Source: Granulicella aggregans
Lineage (GTDB): Bacteria > Acidobacteriota > Terriglobia > Terriglobales > Acidobacteriaceae
Length of the DNA: 64,000 nt
Assembly (NCBI RefSeq): GCF_025685565.1
Contig: NZ_JAGSYE010000003.1
Span: 806,001-870,000 of the forward strand
Direction of reading: 5' to 3'
Shown: piece by piece, positions 15,546 through 22,951 of the stretch
Layout: every line of letters starts with the position of its first letter
Position numbering within the stretch: the stretch's first letter is position 1
Notes under the pieces: model-generated
Database searches by the model: none
Seen by the model: only the letters and a program-made list of their open reading frames with translations
Told to the model about the DNA's origin: nothing
Program-made: the position numbers and the translations under genes

Positions 15546-17657
15546 CTAACTACCCTGATGCCCGTCCCGCAGCACACCGCCAAGCCCGGTCAGCGCTGCA
15601 ACGATTGCGCTCGACCAGTTGGTAAGCTCTTCCTCGCGCAACGTCCGGTCGTTGGACTGGAAGATGCAGCGCAGCAGCAGAGCGTATTGCCCCGCCGCAA
15701 CCGCCTTGCCCTTCGCATCGCGGAAGACCTCGACGGGAGCGAGCTTCGTCATCTCCGGGATCGCCAGCGCCTCGATGGCAGCGGCAATCGTCTGCCACTG
15801 CATGGTGTCCGGCAGCAGCACGGAGAAGTCCCTCTCCACGGCCTGATAGCGCGAAAGCTCCCGCGCCATCACGTTCTTTAAAGGCAGAGTGTAGAGATAC
15901 GCGAGATCGACTTCGGCGAGGAAGACCGGCTGGCGCAATTTGCGCGCCTCCCGCTCCGCTGAGGTAAGCTCCCCGAAGGTCGCGACGACTTTATCGCCGA
16001 GCAGCAAGGACGCAGAGCGTCCCGGCTCCAGCCACTTCGGAGTTTCGGCAACGATCTTTACCGCAGCATGATCCCCGCCTCGATCAAAGAGCGAGAGCAA
16101 TGACTCCACCGCTCCTTTCAACTCATAGAAGCCCGCATCGGCGGCGGGGTAGAGAGCGCTTGCCTGCGCGGCTCCGGTAAGTCCCAGCGAGAGGCTCGCC
16201 GCCTCATGCACCCTCTCCGTGCTGCCGGAGAAGACCTGTCCCTGCTCGAACAGGCGCACCTCGCGCACATCGCGATTGAGGTTGTTCGCCAGCATGGTGA
16301 CCATGCCCGGAACGAGAGATGGCCGCAACAGCGTCGCCTCATCGGAGAGCGGATTCTCCATCGTAATCGTTCCCTTGCTCTCAGTGCCGGCAAAGAACAG
16401 ATCGCTCTCTGCCTGCGATGCGAAGGTGCTCGAGATGGACTCGCTGAAGCCGAGCGCCAGCAACCTTGCTCGCACGGCCGCTTCGGCGGCCGCTGTGGGT
16501 TGCGCGATCACTACTCCCGGCGAGGGCAGCGTGTTTGCGAACTTGTTATAGCCATAGACGCGCGCGACCTCTTCGATCAGGTCGATCTCGCGTTCCAGAT
16601 CGAGTCGCCAGCTTGGGAGGCTCGCGGCAAAGAGGTCGTCGGTTTGTGGTTCAAGCTTGCAGCCAAGCGAGGATAGATACTGTGCGACGATCTCCCGGGT
16701 GATGCCTTCGGGCGCAAGTGTCGTACCAAGATGCCGCTGCACTTCTTTCACCGAGAGCGAGATCGCTGGCCGCGATGCGGTCTTTGCAGCAATCTCCGGG
16801 ACGACGATGTCAACGAGCGCACCCTCAACATATCCGCCCGACGCAAGGATTAGCTTGGAGACCAGGCCATTCGCGATGGGCGCAGCGTTGAAGTCCGCGC
16901 CACGCTCGAATCTGTGGCTGGCATCCGTATGCAGTCCGTGACGACGCGAGCTGCGGCGAATGCTCGCGGGATCGAACCACGCCGCCTCGACGAGAATGTT
17001 CTTCGTCTCCGGCGTAATCATCGAATCCCACCCGCCCATCACGCCGGCCAGCCCGAGCGCTTTGCGCTCATCGGCGACGACGAGGTCGTCAGCTTCCAGC
17101 GTGCGCTCCGTGCCGTCCAGCAGCTTGAGCTTCTCGCCCTGCCTCGCCAGGCGAACCACGATGCCGCCCTCGATCTTATCGAGGTCGAACGCATGGGTAG
17201 GATGTCCCATGCCCAGCAGGACAAAATTGCTCGCGTCCACTGCATTCGAGATCTGCTTCTGCTCCAGCAGAGAAAACATCTCCGCGACTACGCCTGTGCT
17301 GGGCAATATCGTCACATCGCGCAGGACTTGCGCGGTGAATCGCCCGCATAGACCGGGCTCTTCGATGCGGACCGGGAACGCTGCCGCGCTCTTCGCGGCA
17401 GGCAAAGCGGCATCCAGCGAAGCTAGAGGGAGATCGTAGATCGTCGCGGCCTCTCGCGCGATGCCGTAATGGTTCATCGCGTCGACGCGGTTGGTCGTGA
17501 TGTCCATCTCGAAGAGATGCCCGTTGCCCTCGCCCAGCGAGTGCACGCCTTCTACGGCAATGCCGCGCAGGGTCAGGTCTTCAGCAAGCTGCGTGTCATC
17601 CACTTCAGTCGGAATGTTCGGTACATAGGAGCGGAGCCACTTGGTAAGAATGTTCAT
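15546..17657 (-). CDS. pheT: Phenylalanyl-tRNA synthetase beta subunit, short form
   Basis: The 703-residue subunit contains the B3/B4 editing region (NAVDASNFVLLGMGHPTHAF), the B5 domain (SLGCKLEPQTDDLFAASLPS, then DLIEEVARVYGYNKF) and the C-terminal FDX-ACB anticodon-binding domain (VERDFSVLLPDTMQW). It is about 90 residues shorter than the roughly 790-residue bacterial standard. After the first 40 residues it goes straight to HLFEMDITTNRVDAMNHYG, so the EMAP-like tRNA-binding domain usually inserted near residues 40-150 is absent. It pairs with pheS to charge tRNA-Phe; pheS is upstream on the same strand with a 90-base gap containing a repeat. Confidence 0.93.
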   Translation of the reverse strand: MNILTKWLRSYVPNIPTEVDDTQLAEDLTLRGIAVEGVHSLGEGNGHLFEMDITTNRVDAMNHYGIAREAATIYDLPLASLDAALPAAKSAAAFPVRIEEPGLCGRFTAQVLRDVTILPSTGVVAEMFSLLEQKQISNAVDASNFVLLGMGHPTHAFDLDKIEGGIVVRLARQGEKLKLLDGTERTLEADDLVVADERKALGLAGVMGGWDSMITPETKNILVEAAWFDPASIRRSSRRHGLHTDASHRFERGADFNAAPIANGLVSKLILASGGYVEGALVDIVVPEIAAKTASRPAISLSVKEVQRHLGTTLAPEGITREIVAQYLSSLGCKLEPQTDDLFAASLPSWRLDLEREIDLIEEVARVYGYNKFANTLPSPGVVIAQPTAAAEAAVRARLLALGFSESISSTFASQAESDLFFAGTESKGTITMENPLSDEATLLRPSLVPGMVTMLANNLNRDVREVRLFEQGQVFSGSTERVHEAASLSLGLTGAAQASALYPAADAGFYELKGAVESLLSLFDRGGDHAAVKIVAETPKWLEPGRSASLLLGDKVVATFGELTSAEREARKLRQPVFLAEVDLAYLYTLPLKNVMARELSRYQAVERDFSVLLPDTMQWQTIAAAIEALAIPEMTKLAPVEVFRDAKGKAVAAGQYALLLRCIFQSNDRTLREEELTNWSSAIVAALTGLGGVLRDGHQGS

Positions 17658-17701
17658 AGTTGTTTCGCTTATCTAAATCCATGGAGCTTCAAACAGAATT
17701 C

Positions 17702-17729
17702 GGGGATTCTTCGCTGCGCTCAGAATGAC
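17702..17729. repeat. Short dispersed repeat (GGGGATTCTTCGCTGCGCTCAGAATGAC type)
   Basis: The 28 bases in the pheS-pheT gap read GGGGATTCTTCGCTGCGCTC and then AGAATGAC, a partly palindromic unit of a kind I recall as scattered between genes in Acidobacteria. Only this copy was found in the window. It might affect pheT expression, but that is inference. Confidence 0.5.
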
Positions 17730-17747
17730 GGCAGCATCAGGGGTGGA

Positions 17748-18845
17748 CTATGCGAATTGTTCCAGGAAGCGCATATCGCCACTATAGAAGTGTCCGATAT
17801 CAGAGACGCCGTGCTGGATCATCGCGATGCGCTCGACGCCCATGCCGAAGGCGAAGCCGCTGATCTTCGCTGGGTCGTACGCGGGCTCGGTCTCTCCTGC
17901 CAAGGCACGCTGTTCGTTGACCGCGGCAAACACCGCCGGATCGACCATGCCGCAGCCCAGCAGTTCAATCCATCCCGAGTGCTTGCACTTTCGGCAGCCT
18001 TTGCCACCGCAGAAGATGCAGCTGATCTGCACGTCTGCGCTCGGCTCCGTGAACGGGAAGAAGCTGGGGAAGAATCGCGTCTTTACAGCCGATCCAAAGA
18101 GCGCCTTCATCGCATGATCGAGCGTGCCCTTCAGGTCGGAGAAGGTGATGTTGGTATCCACGCAGAGGCCTTCGACCTGGTGAAAGATCGGCGAGTGGGT
18201 CGCGTCCGCTGCATCGTTGCGATGCACCTTGCCCGGAATCACGATCCGCACCGGTGGAGCCTGCTCCACCATGGTGCGAATCTGCACCGGGCTGGTGTGT
18301 GTCCGCATCAGCAGCCGCTCGCGTGCGGGCTTCGATTGCTGGTTCGCGATGATCAGCGTGTCCTGCGTATCACGCGCCGGATGGTTCGGCGGAAAGTTCA
18401 GCGCTTCGAAGTTGTAGAAGTCCGTCTCCACCTGCGGCCCAGTGTTGGTGCCGAAGCCGAGATGATTGAAGACCTGGACAATCTCATGCATAGTCTTCAG
18501 AAGCGGGTGCTCCACACCCGGAGCGCGTACCGCTCCCGGCAAGGTGATGTCGATGCCGCGAATCTGTGCCGTAGCCGCAGCGGGAGCTTCCAGCGCCGCC
18601 TCGATCTGCTGCTTCAGCTGGTTGAACCGGATGCCCAGCGGCTTGCGCGCCTCTGCGGGCGCGGACTTCAGCCACGCCTCGCTGATCGTCTTCAGCCGGC
18701 CCTGCTTGCGGCCCAGCCAGTGCAGCCGGAAGGCTTCGGCGTCCATACCTGCCACATCGGCGGTCACCTCGGCCATCACACCTTGGAAGGCCTGGTCGAG
18801 CGTCGCATCGTCATAATTTTCTAGGAGGTTTACAGCGTCACTCAT
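17748..18845 (-). CDS. pheS: Phenylalanyl-tRNA synthetase alpha subunit
   Basis: The 365-residue catalytic subunit has an N-terminal helical arm (residues 1-100) and the class II catalytic core: GVEHPLLKTMHEIVQVFNHL, motif 2-like LRTHTSPVQIRTM, then FHQVEGLCVDTNITFSDLKG and motif 3 GFAFGMGVERIAMIQHGVSD. It forms an alpha2/beta2 enzyme with pheT, which is next downstream. The region CIFCGGKGCRKCKHSGW carries four Cys that could bind zinc, seen in some bacterial PheS. Identification is firm. Confidence 0.95.
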   Translation of the reverse strand: MSDAVNLLENYDDATLDQAFQGVMAEVTADVAGMDAEAFRLHWLGRKQGRLKTISEAWLKSAPAEARKPLGIRFNQLKQQIEAALEAPAAATAQIRGIDITLPGAVRAPGVEHPLLKTMHEIVQVFNHLGFGTNTGPQVETDFYNFEALNFPPNHPARDTQDTLIIANQQSKPARERLLMRTHTSPVQIRTMVEQAPPVRIVIPGKVHRNDAADATHSPIFHQVEGLCVDTNITFSDLKGTLDHAMKALFGSAVKTRFFPSFFPFTEPSADVQISCIFCGGKGCRKCKHSGWIELLGCGMVDPAVFAAVNEQRALAGETEPAYDPAKISGFAFGMGVERIAMIQHGVSDIGHFYSGDMRFLEQFA

Positions 18846-18880
18846 GCACTACTAAGGGTAAATGATCCAGCAAGAACCTG

Positions 18881-19061
18881 TGTCCTGCCGGACAGGTGCC
18901 CTACGCGGGCGGCGGGCGCTACGCGCCTTTTTTAACGCTTCGCATGGCCCTCCCGTCGGTCGGGATCAAACACTTCTTGCGACCAACGGGAGCACCACGC
19001 GAAGCGGTATACAAGTCACGAAGTGACCGCCCCGCGCGCAGCGGGCCGGTCCGGCAGGACA
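18881..19061. repeat. 181-bp palindromic dispersed element, copy A (full length)
   Basis: The element is bounded by perfect 13-base inverted repeats, TGTCCTGCCGGAC at 18881-18893 and GTCCGGCAGGACA at 19049-19061. Inner pairs are nearly complementary too (CGCTTCGCATGG with CCACGCGAAGCG, CTCCCGTCGGTCG with CGACCAACGGGAG), so the whole could fold into one long hairpin. The right 65 bases (18997-19061) recur at 37151-37215 with one difference and at 50330-50394 with three. It lies between the yceI terminator and the pheS start. No reading frame was recognised inside. Confidence 0.8.
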
Positions 19062-19072
19062 TATCTTCTCCC

Positions 19073-19117
19073 AAAAAGCGAATGCCTCGTGCTTGAAAGC
19101 ACGAGGCATTTCGCTTT
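19073..19117 (-). terminator. Intrinsic terminator, probably for yceI
   Basis: A long hairpin with the core TGCCTCGTGCTT/AAGCACGAGGCA, extended by AAAGCGAA and TTTCGCTTT on its flanks, lies 8 bases after the yceI stop. On the minus strand it ends in a run of five T. Its symmetry would allow it to work in both directions. Confidence 0.85.
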
Positions 19118-19125
19118 GGAGCTTT

Positions 19126-19707
19126 TTACTTCTGGTCAGCTTCGACATCGATCGTGAACTTTACTTCGTCGCCGAGGATCGGCTCCGAGAACTTCGATCC
19201 AAAGCCGAAGTCGCTGCGCTTGATCGTTCCGGTCGCGGAGAAGCCCGTCACGAGGCCGCCCTGCATACCCTTTACCGGGGCCGTCGGGCCGTCTACATCG
19301 AGCGTCACGGACTTGGTCACGCCAGCCAGCGTCAGGTCGCCGATAACCTTCAGCTTGCCATCAGCGCGAACCACCGATGTCGATTTGAACGTCAGCGTCG
19401 GGAACTTCTCGACGTTGAAGAAGTCCGGCGACTTCAGGTGCTTGTCGCGAGCTTCGTTGTTCGTGCTCACCGTGGTAGCGTCGATGGTCGCGGTGACGCT
19501 GGCCTTGGAAAGATCCTTCTCATCCCAGGTCACAACTCCGGTGACGCCGCTGATCGAGCCACGGACAGTGCTGACTGCAGCGTGACGAATCTGGAAGTTC
19601 ACCTCGCTGTGGTTCTTGTCGATGGTCCAGGTAGAGGTCTGGGCAAACGCGGTCGTTGCTGAAAGAACAACGCCTGCGACGAGTGCGATAAAGTTGCGAC
19701 GGTTCAT
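19126..19707 (-). CDS. YceI-family periplasmic lipid-binding protein
   Basis: The 193-residue protein has a signal peptide (FIALVAGVVLSATTAFAQ) and the YceI lipocalin-like barrel: TWTIDKNHSEVNFQIRHAAV at the start, later DFFNVEKFPTLTFKSTSVV, VIGDLTLAGVTKSVTLDVD and SDFGFGSKFSEPILGDEV. Members bind long polyisoprenoid or fatty amide ligands in the periplasm; the physiological partner here is unknown. The gene is followed closely by a strong intrinsic terminator, so it is probably a single transcription unit. Confidence 0.92.
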   Translation of the reverse strand: MNRRNFIALVAGVVLSATTAFAQTSTWTIDKNHSEVNFQIRHAAVSTVRGSISGVTGVVTWDEKDLSKASVTATIDATTVSTNNEARDKHLKSPDFFNVEKFPTLTFKSTSVVRADGKLKVIGDLTLAGVTKSVTLDVDGPTAPVKGMQGGLVTGFSATGTIKRSDFGFGSKFSEPILGDEVKFTIDVEADQK

Positions 19708-19803
19708 GGGAGTGTCCTCGTAAGAAACCTGTGACTGTTACGTTTCGTCCTGGCGACCAGCAAACATACTGGTGCCGCTTCAGCCAAACTCACCGCACTC
19801 GGT

Positions 19804-20508
19804 TTATTGCAGGTCGAACAGGAGTATCTCACTCTTCGGTGTACCCTGTGCGGCAATCTTCAACACCTCTTCGGAGTCCACAGCAACCGCGTCGCCGGTG
19901 GAGAGCTTTTCGCCGTTCACCGAGACCTCGCCATGGATCACATGCAGCCACGCATGACGGTCCGCGCCAAGCTCGTAGCTCAACTCCTTGCCCGCCTCCA
20001 GCTCCGCGACCGAAACCTTTGCGTCCTGATTCAGCGTCGCCGCTCCCGGCGTCGGTACAGACGAAGCCAGCACCTTGAACTTGTTCTGCTTCTCCTCCGC
20101 CTCGAACTTCAACTGCTCATAGGCAGGTGCGGTGCCGCGATTCTTCGGCTCAATCCAGATCTGCAGAAAGTGCACCGGCTCTGTATCGGAACCGTTGAAC
20201 TCGCTATGAACGACGCCGCTGCCTGCGGACATCTTCTGGATCTCGTTCGGCCCCAGCAGTTCGGTGTGGCCCATGCTGTCCTTGTGCGCCAGCTTGCCGC
20301 TCAGCACGTAGCTTAGGATCTCCATGTCGCGGTGCGCGTGCGCTCCGAAGCCGCGGCCCTGGGCTACGCGGTCCTCGTTGATGACGCGCAGCGAACGATA
20401 TCCCATGTGCTTCTCGTCATAGTAGTTGGCGAAAGAAAACGTGTGGTGCGAATCCAGCCAGCCATGATCGGCATGGCCCCGTTCGTTGCTCTTGCGAATC
20501 GTAAGCAT
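19804..20508 (-). CDS. Pirin-family bicupin protein (YhhW-like)
   Basis: The 234-residue protein has the pirin N-terminal cupin motif GFGAHAHRDMEILSYVLSGK with the metal-binding His residues, then HKDSMGHTELLGP, and the C-terminal cupin half. E. coli YhhW and related pirins cleave quercetin in vitro with a metal ion, but the natural role is often redox or stress related. It is 56 bases downstream of a MarR gene on the same strand, and MarR-pirin pairs are common, so MarR probably controls it. Confidence 0.9.
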   Translation of the reverse strand: MLTIRKSNERGHADHGWLDSHHTFSFANYYDEKHMGYRSLRVINEDRVAQGRGFGAHAHRDMEILSYVLSGKLAHKDSMGHTELLGPNEIQKMSAGSGVVHSEFNGSDTEPVHFLQIWIEPKNRGTAPAYEQLKFEAEEKQNKFKVLASSVPTPGAATLNQDAKVSVAELEAGKELSYELGADRHAWLHVIHGEVSVNGEKLSTGDAVAVDSEEVLKIAAQGTPKSEILLFDLQ

Positions 20509-20564
20509 CTTACTTCCTTCCTTTCACTGCTTTCACTTTGCTGCCCGTTGCGAAGCGGCACGCA

Positions 20565-21068
20565 TCAAGCTACCTTGCCGCCATGGCCCGGCAGCGGTGG
20601 CGTTGCCGCCTGCGCCGCGAAGCCAATCTTCTTCAAAGCCACGTACAAAACCTTGCGCTCTTCCTGCGAGATCCCGGTCGAGATGCTCTCAAGATCGTCC
20701 ACATGCTGCGCGAATAGCTCCTCGATGAACCGTCTGCCGTCGCAGGTCAGGTCGACCAGCCGGACCCGCCTGTCCTCAGCACTCAAGCTGCGGTGCACCA
20801 GATTGCGCTCCTCAAGCCGGTCGATCGCTGAGGTCATCGATGCGCTAGCCAGAAGCACTTTTTCGCCGATAGCCGAGATCGTCATCGGCCCCTTGTGTAG
20901 CAACGCCTCCAGGATCATGAAATCCGTCAGGCAGAAGCCCTTCAGCCCCATCGACCGCTCAATGAAGGTGCCCACCGAGGCCGAAGCCCGCGCCAACACC
21001 AGCCACAACCTGGCAGCGGTGATCTCTTCTCCGCCTGCTGCTCCGGTCTGTGCCGCTTGAGATCGCAT
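20565..21068 (-). CDS. MarR-family transcriptional regulator
   Basis: A 167-residue winged-helix regulator. The DNA-binding part reads GPMTISAIGEKVLLASASMT, followed by SAIDRLEERNLVHRSLSAED and RRVRLVDLTCDGRRFI, the usual recognition helix and wing. A Cys in the N-terminal part (GLKGFCLTDFMILE) sits where redox-sensing OhrR proteins have their reactive Cys, so a peroxide or electrophile signal is possible. A palindrome just upstream of its start is a likely autoregulatory operator. The pirin gene follows. Confidence 0.88.
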   Translation of the reverse strand: MRSQAAQTGAAGGEEITAARLWLVLARASASVGTFIERSMGLKGFCLTDFMILEALLHKGPMTISAIGEKVLLASASMTSAIDRLEERNLVHRSLSAEDRRVRLVDLTCDGRRFIEELFAQHVDDLESISTGISQEERKVLYVALKKIGFAAQAATPPLPGHGGKVA

Positions 21069-21091
21069 CGCTCAACTCCTACGACATAAGA

Positions 21092-21109
21092 TATCTCGAC
21101 ATAGAGATA
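21092..21109. promoter_or_regulatory. Likely MarR operator
   Basis: The palindrome TATCTCGACATAGAGATA has 6-base arms that match perfectly around a 6-base spacer. It lies 24 bases upstream of the marR start and is A/T-rich within a GC-rich region. The size and half-site are typical of MarR-family operators, so autoregulation is likely. Binding has not been shown. Confidence 0.7.
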
Positions 21110-21139
21110 AGATTCAAAACGTGTAGAAGTTCAGAAAAG

Positions 21140-21613
21140 TCACCAAATCAGGGCTCCCGATAGCCGCCCCAGCGACTTCATGGTGTCGGCCAGAAGATCA
21201 CCGGGCTCTCCGAGCGCTTCGGGCAGTCCTACCAGGATCCCAGCCTCCTGTAGTGCGCCCTCGACCAGCGCCTGCGCCGCTGTCGGCTCGCCAGCTGGAC
21301 CGGCTTCGGTGAACACCCACGCACGTTTGCCATCCAGCCCACCCTCCGAAAGCAACTCCAGCAGCGGCCCCAGCTCGTCCGCAACTGGCTCCGCGTGCTC
21401 CAGTCCGACCACGATCGTCTGCGCCCACTCCAGGTCCGCCCGCTTGATCGTTCCGTAGGACTGGTGACCCACCTCGGGCGCTCCCGGCGCGGCCAGCCGC
21501 CGCAGCCGGATCAGCCCCTCGGCTTCGACCGCTCCCACAGCCACCGCAAGGGCAAGCCGTTCGATCGGCTGCGTATTCGATTGAAAGACGATCAGTACGT
21601 GACTCATATGCAC
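21140..21613 (-). CDS. Flavodoxin-like fold protein
   Basis: The 157-residue product begins with a beta strand and loop (SHVLIVFQSNTQPIERLA), resembling the FMN phosphate-binding loop of flavodoxin and WrbA-type proteins but with SNTQP in place of the typical S/T-x-T-G-N-T. Later parts (DLEWAQTIVVGLEHAEPV and GLDGKRAWVFTEAGPAGEP) fit the family layout of a domain that is opened by a target site and the second strand. A GTG start is chosen because AGGA precedes it by 7 bases; an ATG 6 bases later would also work. It is upstream of the marR operator on the same strand. FMN binding is inferred. Confidence 0.7.
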   Translation of the reverse strand: MHMSHVLIVFQSNTQPIERLALAVAVGAVEAEGLIRLRRLAAPGAPEVGHQSYGTIKRADLEWAQTIVVGLEHAEPVADELGPLLELLSEGGLDGKRAWVFTEAGPAGEPTAAQALVEGALQEAGILVGLPEALGEPGDLLADTMKSLGRLSGALIW

Positions 21614-21635
21614 ACGAGTCTATCCTGCCCAAAAC

Positions 21636-21668
21636 GAAAAAGGCCCGGCGCACAAAGCACCGGGCCTT
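21636..21668 (-). terminator. Intrinsic terminator after ohr
   Basis: AAGGCCCGG at 21640-21648 pairs with CCGGGCCTT at 21660-21668, with an 11-base loop. On the minus strand the hairpin runs into a T run. It lies between the ohr stop and the start of the flavodoxin-like gene, so the two genes are separate units. Confidence 0.85.
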
Positions 21669-21691
21669 CTCTGTTGCTTTGAACGGATGAC

Positions 21692-22123
21692 TTAAACCAC
21701 CGTCAGCGTCACGTCCACATTATTGCGCGTAGCGTTCGAGTACGGGCAGATGACATGCGCGGCATGCACCATCTCTACGGCCTTGGCATGGTCCACACCG
21801 CCAACATGCACCTCAAGCGTGACCGCAATGCCGAAGCCCTTTGCTCCATTCGCTAGCGGCCCAAAGGATACCGACGAGTTGATCGAGGTCGCTGGATCCA
21901 GCCGCTCCTTCGCTTCGCCCGCGACAACCTTCAGCGCCCCCAGGAAGCACGCCGCGTAGCCTACTGCGAACAACTGCTCGGGGTTGGTGCCCTCGCCAGT
22001 GCCGCCCATCTCCTTCGGGAGCTGCAGCTTTACATCAAGCTTGCCGTCGTCTGTCTTTCCGACTCCATCACGCCCGCCGCTTACGGTTGCATGTGCTGTA
22101 TACACTGCCTTCTCAATTGCCAT
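21692..22123 (-). CDS. Organic hydroperoxide resistance protein (Ohr, OsmC family)
   Basis: The 143-residue protein has both redox-active Cys motifs of Ohr: AVGYAACFLGALKVVAG and HAAHVICPYSNATRNN, and the N-terminal half GGRDGVGKTDDGKLDVKLQL. Ohr reduces organic and fatty-acid hydroperoxides with lipoylated proteins as the reductant. The nearby MarR gene could be its OhrR-type regulator, though a flavodoxin-like gene and a terminator lie between. A 208-base divergent region separates it from the nucleoside deaminase. Confidence 0.9.
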   Translation of the reverse strand: MAIEKAVYTAHATVSGGRDGVGKTDDGKLDVKLQLPKEMGGTGEGTNPEQLFAVGYAACFLGALKVVAGEAKERLDPATSINSSVSFGPLANGAKGFGIAVTLEVHVGGVDHAKAVEMVHAAHVICPYSNATRNNVDVTLTVV

Positions 22124-22331
22124 GGTGTCTCTTTCCTTTCCTGGTTACGGAACTGGGTTACTGGTGTTCGATGCGCATTTACCGCGTTCGGCTTCGCCGG
22201 AACCGGCACGATCCAGCGATCCTTTTTGAAACAAGTAGGACGCCGTAGCCCATCATCCTACACTTCCGTTGTTAGACTGGAGCGCATCATCCTGCGGCCA
22301 GGGATGTGCCATGTATCCGGAGGCGAGAACA

Positions 22332-22829
22332 ATGACAAAGAAGGACGAGTTCAGCGAAGAGGACCTTGTCATGCTGCGCCGCGCGATCGCGCTCGCCGGC
22401 GAAGCCCGGAAAGACGGCCGCCATCCGTTCGGCGCGCTCGTCGTGAACCAGTGGGGTGAGACAGTTGTCGAAGCGCGGAATAACGCTGTCCGCCCCAAAG
22501 GTGACCCAACCCAACATGCGGAGATCGTCGCCTGCAGCCGTGCGGCAAAGCTGCTCACCAACTCCGAGCTAGCCGAGTGCACCCTCTACACCAGCACGGA
22601 GCCGTGCGCCATGTGTGCTGGTGCAATCTACTGGACCGGAATCGGCCGCGTCGTCTACGGCCTCCCGGAGCAGGACCTGCTGAAGTACACCGGAAGCCAC
22701 GAGCAGAACCCGACCCTCGACATCCCATGCCGCGATGTCTTCGCAAAAGGCCAGCGGGTGATAGAGGTCTCAGGCCCATTGCTTGCGGAGGAGGCAGGCA
22801 AGGTCCACGAAGGCTTCTGGACCGAGTGA
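22332..22829 (+). CDS. Nucleoside (guanine/cytidine-type) deaminase
   Basis: The 165-residue zinc deaminase has the CDA-fold motifs THAE-like PTQHAEIVACSRAAK (zinc His and catalytic Glu) and TSTEPCAMCAGAIYW (two zinc Cys). The sequence resembles guanine deaminase GuaD and related nucleoside deaminases more than the tRNA deaminase TadA, but the substrate is not certain. The ATG is preceded by GGAGG with 8-base spacing, better than two upstream in-frame ATG codons. Confidence 0.86.
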   Translation: MTKKDEFSEEDLVMLRRAIALAGEARKDGRHPFGALVVNQWGETVVEARNNAVRPKGDPTQHAEIVACSRAAKLLTNSELAECTLYTSTEPCAMCAGAIYWTGIGRVVYGLPEQDLLKYTGSHEQNPTLDIPCRDVFAKGQRVIEVSGPLLAEEAGKVHEGFWTE

Positions 22830-22850
22830 ACTCTTCAATTCGCGTGGATG

Positions 22851-22915
22851 CGTCATCTCGGTCGAAGCCACGCAGCCTCATCGCGTGACGCAGTGGAGAG
22901 ACCTCCGCATTCGTT
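22851..22915. repeat. Dispersed repeat, GTCATCTCGxxCGAxGC...GTGGAGAGACC family, copy 1
   Basis: The unit starts CGTCATCTCGGTCGAAGC and ends GCAGTGGAGAGACCTCCGCA. A second copy lies at 34011-34079 with the same ends and a different middle. Both copies follow a plus-strand stop codon closely, and the middle could form a short hairpin. Together with its flanks it fills most of the gap between the deaminase and the molybdenum hydroxylase operon. Confidence 0.6.
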
Positions 22916-22951
22916 GTTTGGGCTGCCACAAATGCTCGCCACGTTCACCCT

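Noticed and set aside
18881-19061. Possible CRISPR or attachment site
   Set aside because: The repeat copies are far apart, have no regular spacers and no cas genes or integrase lie near.
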